50,726 nt of DNA, taken from assembly GCA_902490005.1 (NCBI GenBank), contig CABUCM010000020.1, positions 1 to 50,726 on the forward strand, written 5' to 3'. The position numbers were made by a program, and so were the translations under genes. The stretch comes from an uncultured Ruminiclostridium sp. (lineage in GTDB: Bacteria > Bacillota > Clostridia > Oscillospirales > Acutalibacteraceae). Positions 25,223 through 32,753 of this stretch are shown one piece after another; positions within the stretch are counted from its first letter, which is position 1, and each line of letters opens with the position of its first letter. The notes under the pieces are model-generated. The model was given only the letters and a program-made list of their open reading frames with translations. It had not been told where the DNA came from and did not search any database.

Positions 25223-26026
25223 TTACTTGCGTTTCTTAAACATATTATTGATCGGGGATTCCTCCACGTCGTTTTTCAGGTCGTAATCCTCTCCAAACTT
25301 CAGGGAAGAAAAGCGAGAGGGCAGCTGGTCCTCAATCGGCTGGGCGCCATCCGGCGGAGCCATAGGGGCCGCCTGGGGCATAGGGGCTTCCGTATAACCC
25401 ACAGGTTCATAGACTTTGGTCTTTTCCATATCCTTTGGGTCAACCGCCTCTTCCATTTTTTCCACGGCGGGGGCTTCCTCTTGGGGCGCGGCCGGAGTTG
25501 ATTCCGGCTGAGGCGCCTCCGGCGCTTTCGCGGTTTCAGCGGCCTGGGACTCATTTTCTTTGGTTACCTCTTCCTCGGTGGGAAGCTGCTGGATGATCTG
25601 GAGATGTTCTTTATAAATGGTCAGCAGTTTGGTACGGAACGCCGCAACTTCCTCTTTCAGGCGGCCTAGCTCTCCCTGCTGGCTCTCGGCCTCCTTTTGG
25701 GCGCCGAGAATAATGCGCTCCGCCTTTTCCGTGGCGTCGGCCACAATGACCTCGGCCTTGTGCTTCGCTTCCCGCACTGACGCATCGGCCAGTTTCTGGG
25801 CGCTTAAAAGGGTATTGCGGATGCTGTCCTCTTCATTGCGGTATTCTTCTACCTTCTGCGCCAGGATCGCCAGCTTTCTTTTCAGTTCGGCGTTTTCCTT
25901 CAGCGCGTTGTCATAGGAAACCTGAACGTCGTCAATAAACGCATCCACATCCTCCGCGCGGTATCCGCTGAAATTGGCTCTTGGAAAGCTGATATTCGCA
26001 ATATCTTCCAGTGTCAGATTCGCCAT
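25223..26026 (-). CDS. divIVA: DivIVA-domain cell division/polarity protein
   Basis: A 267-residue coiled-coil protein of the DivIVA/GpsB type that binds negatively curved membrane at the septum and poles. The N-terminal module reads LTLEDIANISFPRANFSGYRAEDVDAFIDDV (the F-x-GY-x3-DVD pattern at 15-30). Heptad-rich coiled coil follows to about 160, then an Ala/Pro/Glu-rich linker (160-225) and a basic end, KKRK. AGGAGG lies 8 nt before the ATG. Position between ylmH and ileS is as in B. subtilis. Confidence 0.93.
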   Translation of the reverse strand: MANLTLEDIANISFPRANFSGYRAEDVDAFIDDVQVSYDNALKENAELKRKLAILAQKVEEYRNEEDSIRNTLLSAQKLADASVREAKHKAEVIVADATEKAERIILGAQKEAESQQGELGRLKEEVAAFRTKLLTIYKEHLQIIQQLPTEEEVTKENESQAAETAKAPEAPQPESTPAAPQEEAPAVEKMEEAVDPKDMEKTKVYEPVGYTEAPMPQAAPMAPPDGAQPIEDQLPSRFSSLKFGEDYDLKNDVEESPINNMFKKRK

Positions 26027-26037
26027 AGCAGTGCCTC

Positions 26038-26811
26038 CTATTTATATTTTCTGGCTGCCAGTTTTAGTCTTCCTTTTTTCGTTTCCGGGCCTATTTGGTC
26101 TATGATAAACTTTCCATATCCTTGAATGGAAATCTTATCGCCTTCCTGAATCACAGCAGATGGAGATTTTTCCACCTCATAGTTGCGGGTCACCAACCCC
26201 TGGGGAAACATCTGCCTGCTTTTCTCCCTGCTGGAACGGACAAAACAGGCCACGGCGCAATCCAGCCGGTCGGAAGCCACGGTAAAGCCCAATTCCTCGA
26301 ACGCCTGGCCCCCTGGCAAAGGGAACGACCCCGCGGGAACAATTTTCACGCCGGCCCTTCCTACCTTATTCAGCTGGGTTTCGACAAAATTCGCGATTTC
26401 TTCCTTGCAAAAGAGGACGCACCGGCCCTCTTCCACCAAAATATCTCCTAGGGCCTCCCGCTTGATCCCAAGGCCCATCAGCGCCCCGAGAAAATCCCGG
26501 TGGCCCAAAGAATCCTCTTTGCGAAAAGAGAAATAAATAGAAACAACCGGAAAGCGCTCGCTGTCCGGCAACAGTTCTTTCGGGAAGGCCCCGAACATGC
26601 ACCTTTGCGCACCTTCATAGCCGCCCCAAAGCATAAAACTTTGAACCCCCAGATTTCTGGCGATTTTAATGGAAAGATCCGCCTGGCGCTCGTCCAGAAA
26701 CCCTACAAAGCAGGGCGCTCTCCGAACGGCGCACAGGCTGACCGCATCTTCAATTCTTGCTTTCAGCGCGCTATCCGCGGCAGAAGCTTTATCGTTTGGA
26801 CGGTAGGACAT
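26038..26811 (-). CDS. ylmH: YlmH-type S4-domain RNA-binding protein
   Basis: A 257-residue protein of the YlmH family, which acts on ribosomes and is encoded in the division cluster. The N-terminal two thirds are the YlmH-specific region (RAPCFVGFLDERQADLSIKIA and FRKEDSLGHRDFLGALMGLGIKREALGDI). The C-terminal S4 RNA-binding domain starts about residue 180, with EGDKISIQGYGKFIID. Its ATG overlaps the sepF stop codon by one nucleotide (TAATG), implying translational coupling. Confidence 0.9.
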   Translation of the reverse strand: MSYRPNDKASAADSALKARIEDAVSLCAVRRAPCFVGFLDERQADLSIKIARNLGVQSFMLWGGYEGAQRCMFGAFPKELLPDSERFPVVSIYFSFRKEDSLGHRDFLGALMGLGIKREALGDILVEEGRCVLFCKEEIANFVETQLNKVGRAGVKIVPAGSFPLPGGQAFEELGFTVASDRLDCAVACFVRSSREKSRQMFPQGLVTRNYEVEKSPSAVIQEGDKISIQGYGKFIIDQIGPETKKGRLKLAARKYK

Positions 26812-27311
26812 TACAGATACATATTGCTGCTTTCGATTTCGTCCATCAAATCGTCGCCGGTAAGATCCACGTTATAGGGGGTGATAATAAAGGTGGCCGT
26901 GGAAACCCTTTTGATCTTGCCGTTATTGGCATAAGCCACGCCGCTTAAAAAGTCCAGAATCCGGCGGGAAACATCCTTGCTGGTGTTTTCCAGGTTCAGA
27001 ACCACGGTGTGCATTTTAATCAGCTCGTCCGCCACGGAACGGGTCTCGTCCCCGAAACGCTCCGGCTTAAAGAGAACCACCTGCAGCTGGGCGGCGGCGT
27101 GAATGTTGACTACCTTATTGCCGGCCTGAGGCCCGGCAGAGCGTCTGGATTCCCGCTGAGGCTCCTGATAAGCCTCTTCTTCTTCGTAGCTGTTAGAAGA
27201 GATTTCGTCCATGACGTCCTCGTCATCCATATCCATCTCTTCAAAGTCGTAATCGTATTCATCCTCCGGCGGGGTCCACATGTCTTTAAATTTTTGTACC
27301 AAACCTGCCAT
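26811..27311 (-). CDS. sepF: Cell division protein SepF
   Basis: A 166-residue FtsZ-binding membrane-anchoring protein. It has the usual N-terminal amphipathic start (VQKFKDMW), a long acidic Tyr/Glu/Asp-rich linker, and the C-terminal DUF552 domain (~85-160). The domain shows VVLFKPERFGDETRSVADELIKMHTVVLNL and RRILDFLSGVAYANNGKIKRVS. AGGAGG precedes the ATG by about 10 nt. In B. subtilis ylmG stands between sepF and ylmH; here the two genes are fused end to end, so ylmG is absent from this position. Confidence 0.95.
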   Translation of the reverse strand: MAGLVQKFKDMWTPPEDEYDYDFEEMDMDDEDVMDEISSNSYEEEEAYQEPQRESRRSAGPQAGNKVVNIHAAAQLQVVLFKPERFGDETRSVADELIKMHTVVLNLENTSKDVSRRILDFLSGVAYANNGKIKRVSTATFIITPYNVDLTGDDLMDEIESSNMYL

Positions 27312-27353
27312 AATGAAAAGGCCTCCTTGATTTTTAAATTCTTATCAAAATGA

Positions 27354-28112
27354 TTATTTCACGGCATAATTTCTTGCGCCGAACAGGGAAGAGCCTACGC
27401 GCACCATGGTGGCGCCTTCCTCGATGGCTTCCACATAATCGCTGGACATTCCCATAGATAAGATATCCATAGTAATATTATCTATGTTTTCGTCCTTAAT
27501 GTCAATAAATAGTTTTCTCATTGCGGTAAAATATGCCCGAATTTCTGAATTTTTTTCACAAATAGGCGGAATTGCCATCAAACCTTTTACTAAAATTCCC
27601 TGAATCTGGGAAATTTCTGAAATGAAGGCCTTTGCGTCACACGGCCGGACGCCGGATTTATTTTCTTCCTCCCCGATATTGACCTCCACCAAAACGCCGG
27701 TGACGCAGTCTAGGTTCCGGGAACATTTGGCGATTTCCTGGGCCAGCTTTACCGAATCCACCGACTGGATCAGCTCCACCCTGCCCACGACCTGTTTCAC
27801 CTTATTGGTCTGCAGATGGCCGATAAACTGCAAGTGGCAGGACTCCTTATCATACTGGTCATATTTGCTTAAAAACTCCTGGACCTTATTTTCCCCCAGG
27901 TAATCGATCCCAAGGCTGATACCGTAATTGACCACCTCCACCGGTACGGTTTTGGTCGCCGCCAGCAGGGTGATATCCTCCGGCCTTCTGCCGGACCTTT
28001 TCGCCGCCGCCTCAATATTTTCCCGGATCTCCTGGTAATTATCTTTCAAATTGCGTTTCTTTTCCTCGATCTCTTTCGCGAGGGCTTCCTGATTATACAA
28101 TTTTTCCGTCAT
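27354..28112 (-). CDS. yggS: YggS-family PLP-binding protein (YlmE)
   Basis: A 252-residue, single-domain TIM-barrel protein that binds pyridoxal phosphate and takes part in its homeostasis. The PLP lysine is in TLLAATKTVPVEVVNYGI near 45, with the usual GENKVQEF, HLQFIGHLQTNKVK and SMGMSSDYVEAI. It has a longer N-terminal helix than the E. coli protein. I start at ATG 28112, preceded by GGGAGG; the open frame extends into the upstream gene without a plausible start. It overlaps the HlyD-like gene by 20 nt and is the ylmE equivalent of the division cluster. Confidence 0.94.
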   Translation of the reverse strand: MTEKLYNQEALAKEIEEKKRNLKDNYQEIRENIEAAAKRSGRRPEDITLLAATKTVPVEVVNYGISLGIDYLGENKVQEFLSKYDQYDKESCHLQFIGHLQTNKVKQVVGRVELIQSVDSVKLAQEIAKCSRNLDCVTGVLVEVNIGEEENKSGVRPCDAKAFISEISQIQGILVKGLMAIPPICEKNSEIRAYFTAMRKLFIDIKDENIDNITMDILSMGMSSDYVEAIEEGATMVRVGSSLFGARNYAVK

Positions 28113-29382
28113 ATAAATCCGTGCCTCCCACGACAACCTCGTCGTATAGTTTGATGGTTTCCCCGTTAAAGGTCGCATCCTCATCCGGGCTGGGGTCGCA
28201 CAGCACAAAGGTGCTGTAGGTGCTGAGGGGGACGATTTCTTTAAACACAAGCTCGCTGCCGTAAAGCACATAAACCCCCTGCACCGTGACCTCCTGCTTT
28301 ACCTGCCTGCCGCTCCCGTCGTCGATGACCTTCATCACCGGCTCCACATGGATGGCCTTTTTATTGACCATAATGCCGGAATAGGTATTCACCGCAATCT
28401 GAACGCTTTCCTTGCGGATCTTGCTAAGCTCGTTATTCATATAATTACATTCCAGCACTACCGCGGCATCGCTTTGGCGGTTTTCCTGGTTGATGGCCAC
28501 CACCTTAGCGGGAATTTGACCGGTGGACGCGAATGGCATGGTGATCCCGTCCACCTCCTCGCCCTCCGTCAGCTGAAGGGACTGGGTCCCGGATACCTTG
28601 CACACCACATACCAATTCAAGCCGGAAACCACTTTTCCCACCACGTTGCCGTCCACCGGCTGCTGGGCCGGTTCCTGGCCTAATTGATCCAAGGTGACCT
28701 CTTGAATTTTATCGTAATCAAAGCTTTTCTCATAGCCGTCAGTGCTGCTGATGAAATAGCCGGCCGCGGGGGACGTCACCGTGCCGATGGGCCCGGCGGC
28801 TTGTCCTTTCATGGTTTCCAGCTGGGATTTTAAGGAGTTGAGCCTGTCCGCATAGCCGTTTGGCTTGCCGGTAATAATCTGCCTCTGGTTCAAAAGGTAG
28901 GTCAGCTGGTCCCGGGAAGCGTCCACACCGGAATAATCGCCCGAATTGACCACGGAAAGGAATTGGTTGATCTGGGTGGTGATCTGGCCGTCCACCACGT
29001 CGGGGCTGGTGGAAAGGCTGATCTGATCCGCCGCCGTAGTGAGCCGCTCAAGGTTATCGATCTCACTTTGCAGCTTGCTGATCTGATTTTGCGCGGAAGC
29101 GTCCTCGGCGCTGGCGTAAACCTGGGCGATAACGCCGTTTTCCTTGACGCTTTCCCCGTCTTCCAGCACATAATTGAGCACGCCGTCAGCGTCGGAGGTC
29201 ACATAGGTCTCGTTGCGGACGATATAGCCCGTGGTTTCAATGGTATCGGAGGCCGTCATATAGGTGGCGGTCTCCGTCTGAATGCTGCTGTGCTTGGAGT
29301 TGTATATCTGCAATCCTACATAAAACAAAAGCAAAAGGGCAAGGAGGGTCGCCGCAACCCGTTTGAATACTTTATTGCTCAT
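28093..29382 (-). CDS. HlyD-like membrane-anchored periplasmic-adaptor family protein
   Basis: A 429-residue protein with one N-terminal membrane anchor (about 10-27, VAATLLALLLLFYVGLQIY), then an extracellular part. It shows a biotinyl-lipoyl-like half motif (NYVLEDGESVKENGVIAQVYA), a coiled coil at ~95-130 and 165-200, and a second lipoyl half (GTVTSPAAGYFIS). This is the HlyD/membrane-fusion layout, but no transporter gene lies beside it. Related proteins precede yggS-sepF in several Clostridia (my recollection of the context), so a role in the cell envelope or division is more likely than export; this is inference. AGGAGG lies 8 nt before the ATG. Confidence 0.8.
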   Translation of the reverse strand: MSNKVFKRVAATLLALLLLFYVGLQIYNSKHSSIQTETATYMTASDTIETTGYIVRNETYVTSDADGVLNYVLEDGESVKENGVIAQVYASAEDASAQNQISKLQSEIDNLERLTTAADQISLSTSPDVVDGQITTQINQFLSVVNSGDYSGVDASRDQLTYLLNQRQIITGKPNGYADRLNSLKSQLETMKGQAAGPIGTVTSPAAGYFISSTDGYEKSFDYDKIQEVTLDQLGQEPAQQPVDGNVVGKVVSGLNWYVVCKVSGTQSLQLTEGEEVDGITMPFASTGQIPAKVVAINQENRQSDAAVVLECNYMNNELSKIRKESVQIAVNTYSGIMVNKKAIHVEPVMKVIDDGSGRQVKQEVTVQGVYVLYGSELVFKEIVPLSTYSTFVLCDPSPDEDATFNGETIKLYDEVVVGGTDLYDGKIV

Positions 29383-29397
29383 TTGACGTTCCTCCTT

Positions 29398-30351
29398 TTA
29401 TTTTTCTATTATACCTTCCTTTTTCAGATACGCAAGTGAATTTTGCAGAATTCCGTCAACCCCCTCCTCACGGTCGGCGAGAATCCAATGGATTCTTGCG
29501 TCCCGTTTAAACCAGGTGAGCTGGCGTTTGGCGTACCTGCGGGTATCCCGCTTCAGCTGTTCCACAGCTTCCTCTATGGTAATCTTTCCCTGAAAATAAG
29601 GTATAAACTCCTTATAGCCGATGGCGCCGGACGCGGTAATTCCTAAATGATTCAACACAGCTCCAGCCTCTTCCAGCAGGCCGCTATCCATCATCTGGTC
29701 CACCCTTTGTTCAATCCGGTCATAAAGCCTCTGCCGGTCGGCGAAATTCAGGCCGATGAGCACAGGCCGGAAAGGCAGGTCTTTGGGCCTGGATTTTTCC
29801 AACCGCCGGGTCATGGTTTCCCCGGTCAGATAATAGATTTCCAGCGCCCGGATCACCCGTTTCTCATTGCTGGGGTCAATCCGCTGGGCCGAAGGGGGAT
29901 CGATGTTTTGAAGCTCCTGGAACAGGGCTTCTATCCCGTCTTTCTCTGCCCGCTGTTCCAATTGACGCCGGATTTCCGGGTTTTCCGGCTCTTCCTGGAA
30001 AAGAATCCCCTCGGTCACCGCCTGGACATACAACCCGGTGCCTCCCGCCAATACCGGGAGCTTTCCCCTTTCGTAGATATCAAAAATCACCCCGCGGGCC
30101 ATGGCGGCGTAGTCCGCCACGCTGAACCGTTCCTCTGGGGATAAAAAGTCGATCATATGGTGGGGGATGCCCCCCATCTCTTCTTTGGTGGGCTTTGCCG
30201 TCCCAATGGACAGTCCCCGGTAAATCTGCATGGAATCGGCGGAAACCACTTCCCCGTCAAGCCTTTGGGAAAGGGCCGCCGCCAAGCCGGTTTTGCCGGA
30301 TGCCGTAGGGCCTACCACGCACACCAATGGAAATTTTTCATTGCTCATCAT
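29398..30351 (-). CDS. miaA: tRNA dimethylallyltransferase MiaA
   Basis: A 317-residue enzyme that transfers dimethylallyl to A37 of tRNAs reading UNN codons, supplying the substrate for MiaB. The P-loop is GPTASGKTGLA near 15, followed by DSMQIYRGLSIGTAKP (substrate-binding Asp) and GGTGLYVQAV. RRYAKRQLTWFKRD near the C-terminus is the family signature. Its ATG overlaps the mutL stop by four nucleotides (ATGA). Both miaA and miaB are in the same gene run here, though far apart. Confidence 0.96.
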   Translation of the reverse strand: MMSNEKFPLVCVVGPTASGKTGLAAALSQRLDGEVVSADSMQIYRGLSIGTAKPTKEEMGGIPHHMIDFLSPEERFSVADYAAMARGVIFDIYERGKLPVLAGGTGLYVQAVTEGILFQEEPENPEIRRQLEQRAEKDGIEALFQELQNIDPPSAQRIDPSNEKRVIRALEIYYLTGETMTRRLEKSRPKDLPFRPVLIGLNFADRQRLYDRIEQRVDQMMDSGLLEEAGAVLNHLGITASGAIGYKEFIPYFQGKITIEEAVEQLKRDTRRYAKRQLTWFKRDARIHWILADREEGVDGILQNSLAYLKKEGIIEK

Positions 30352-32459
30352 TGAATCCTGCCAAATTGTTTTTCAATTTCCCGCTTTTTCAGCGAGATGG
30401 AAACAGGCCTGCCGTGGGGGCAATACCGGATTTCCGGGTTTTCCCGCAAGGCCGCCGCCAGGGCGACCAGCTCCTGGTCGGCGCCGGTCTGCCCAGCTTT
30501 CACAGCCGCCCGGCAGGCGATATTGTGATACAGCCAGTCCAGCTTTTCCGTGGACATGTCCGTTTTGTTCTCTAACAGATGGCCCGCGATTTCCATAAAG
30601 GAGGAAGCGATGTCCTCCTGCTCAAAGGAAAGGGGCGCGCTTCTCACTAGCACCGTCCCCGCGCCGAAATCCTCCACTTCAAAGCCCGCCTCTAAAAACA
30701 GTTCCTGGTTTTCCAGCACTACGGCGTACTCGTTTTTATCCAGGGTCACCGGAATGGGTTCCAGCAAATACTGGGCGCAGCTTTTCCCGCTTTCCTTTTT
30801 CAGCTTTTCATAAAGAATCCGCTCGTGGGCGGCGTGCTTATCGATCAACAGCAGCTCGTCGTCGCCGTATTCTATAATCAAATAGGTGCGAAACGCCTCG
30901 CCTATCAGGCGCTGCCGTTTTTCCGCGGGCGGGGCAATTTCTTCGGCGGTTTCCTGCTCCCCGCTGTTTTCCGCCGGCGGCTCCGATTTCTGACGCTCCG
31001 TTTGTCCGCCGGTAAGGGCGGCCTGTGTCGCTTCGGTTTTTTCGGGGTTTATCACCGGACGCTCCTCTTGGAGCCGTTCGCTGGCCTGGGCGCCAGGCTT
31101 TTCTTTCTTTTCCTCTAAAAATGAAAAAGGGGAAGAAATGAAATCCCGGACTACAGGCGCCGGGTTCTGCCGTTTGGAGGGGACAAAAAGCTCCGGTTCG
31201 TCATCCCCGTAAGGCACAGGGATTTTCCGGGCCGCCTCCGGCAGGGGGGCGGCTGGCTGAACTTCTTTTCCCTCATTACGGCTGAAAGCCCTGTTGGAAA
31301 CGGAGGCCGGCGGCCCGCCGGGCTGCCCGACGTGGGACGCTTGTGATTTTTCTTCTTTCGGCTGATAAAAAGCCGAACCGGCTGTGGGCGGCGCAGGCAG
31401 CCTGGTTTGCTCTATTTGAGGCATCGGAGGGGCCAGGTTGGGCTTTGGCAGGGTCATCTCTTTACGCTGGTCGCCAGCCATCAGGGCGCTTTTCACCCCA
31501 TGGTACACGGCGTCAAAAATAGGTTTTTCATTGAGGAACCGCACCTCGATTTTAGCGGGGTGCACGTTCACGTCCACCGCCTGCCAGGACACAGAAAGGT
31601 GAAGGACGCAGCTCGGGAATTTTCCCGCCATGATGGAGCCCTTGAATGCCTGTTCCAAAGCCGCCATGGCGGTTTTGCTTTTCACAAACCGGCCGTTGAT
31701 GAAAAAGTGCTGCATACTGCGGTTAGGCCGTACCGCAGAGGGCTTGGAGATAAAGCCCCGGACCTTTACACCGTTGTAATCGTAATCCACTGGGATCAGC
31801 CCCGCGGTAAAGTCCTTGCCGTAAACCGCGTAAATACAGGATTTCAGCTGACGGTCCCCCGGAGTGGACAGGGTTTCTTTGTGGTCACGGATAAACCGGA
31901 AGGAAATTTCCGGATGGGACAAGGCCGCCCGGTCCATCACCCCGGCTACGGCGTTAGCCTCAGAAATATCCTTTTTCAAAAATTTCATTCTGGCGGGGGT
32001 GTTGTAGAATAAATCCCGGACAATCACGGTGCTGCCCTGGGGGCAGCCCACGTCCTCCAGGGCGGTTTCTTCCCCGCCTTCAATTTGGTAGTTGGTGCCG
32101 GCCAGCTCCTCCTGGGTCCTGGTCAGCAGGGTGACCCGGCTCACGGCGCAGATAGAGGCCAATGCCTCTCCCCGGAAGCCAAGGGTGCCAATGCCGTCCA
32201 AATCCTCCGCGGACCGCACCTTGCTGGTGGCGTTGCGGAGAAACGCTTTGGGCACATCCTCTCTTGCGATGCCGCTTCCGTTGTCCGTTACCCGCATATA
32301 GGTGATGCCGCCGTGCTGAATCTCCACGGAAATCGTGGTAGCACCGGCGTCGATGGCGTTTTCCACCAGCTCCTTAATCACGGAAGAAGGCCGTTCCACG
32401 ACTTCTCCCGCGGCGATCAGCTCCGCCACGTGTTTATCCAGCACATGTATTTTTGCCAT
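30348..32459 (-). CDS. mutL: DNA mismatch repair protein MutL
   Basis: A 703-residue GHKL ATPase that links MutS recognition to strand incision. N-terminal motifs are ELVENAIDAGAT, DNGSGI and GFRGEALASI. A Pro/Glu-rich linker spans about 335-500. The C-terminal domain shows the metal-dependent endonuclease motif DKHAAHERILYE, where Lys replaces the usual Gln of DQHA(x)2E(x)4E, plus ACRAAVKAGQ and CPHGRP. This is the nicking type of MutL found in Bacillota. GGGAGG precedes the ATG by 7 nt. A 294-nt gap separates it from mutS. Confidence 0.96.
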   Translation of the reverse strand: MAKIHVLDKHVAELIAAGEVVERPSSVIKELVENAIDAGATTISVEIQHGGITYMRVTDNGSGIAREDVPKAFLRNATSKVRSAEDLDGIGTLGFRGEALASICAVSRVTLLTRTQEELAGTNYQIEGGEETALEDVGCPQGSTVIVRDLFYNTPARMKFLKKDISEANAVAGVMDRAALSHPEISFRFIRDHKETLSTPGDRQLKSCIYAVYGKDFTAGLIPVDYDYNGVKVRGFISKPSAVRPNRSMQHFFINGRFVKSKTAMAALEQAFKGSIMAGKFPSCVLHLSVSWQAVDVNVHPAKIEVRFLNEKPIFDAVYHGVKSALMAGDQRKEMTLPKPNLAPPMPQIEQTRLPAPPTAGSAFYQPKEEKSQASHVGQPGGPPASVSNRAFSRNEGKEVQPAAPLPEAARKIPVPYGDDEPELFVPSKRQNPAPVVRDFISSPFSFLEEKKEKPGAQASERLQEERPVINPEKTEATQAALTGGQTERQKSEPPAENSGEQETAEEIAPPAEKRQRLIGEAFRTYLIIEYGDDELLLIDKHAAHERILYEKLKKESGKSCAQYLLEPIPVTLDKNEYAVVLENQELFLEAGFEVEDFGAGTVLVRSAPLSFEQEDIASSFMEIAGHLLENKTDMSTEKLDWLYHNIACRAAVKAGQTGADQELVALAAALRENPEIRYCPHGRPVSISLKKREIEKQFGRIQ

Positions 32460-32753
32460 GAAACCGCCTCCCTTTCTTTAAGATAGTAATATTTTCGTTA
32501 GCAATCATAAAAAATCTCGATAGGGTATTTATTTTCACACGGCGGGCTGGGTGAAAGATTTACTTTCGATCCGCCTGATTTTAAGGATCCTTTGTTTTTC
32601 CCATATCATTCTGCTCTCCGGCTCTCTGTCCAGGCGCTTTTAATCGCTGGAACCAACTCAGCCAGAGTATAGATTTTATTTTTTCGCTTTGCACACGCTG
32701 AGGCCCGCTGATTGGGCCGGGGCCAGCCGCATTCGGACGGTTTTGGTCCCGCG
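32460..32753. other. Intergenic region between mutS and mutL
   Basis: 294 nt without a convincing gene, unusually long for this pair. It contains a possible minus-strand -10 box (TATACT, 32671-32666) with a poor -35, and short GC-rich inverted repeats near 32700-32725. No terminator with a U tract is evident, so mutS-mutL read-through is possible. Confidence 0.5.

Noticed and set aside
32520..32610. Small minus-strand open frame of about 24 codons between mutS and mutL
   Set aside because: Very short, no recognisable features and no conservation evidence available.
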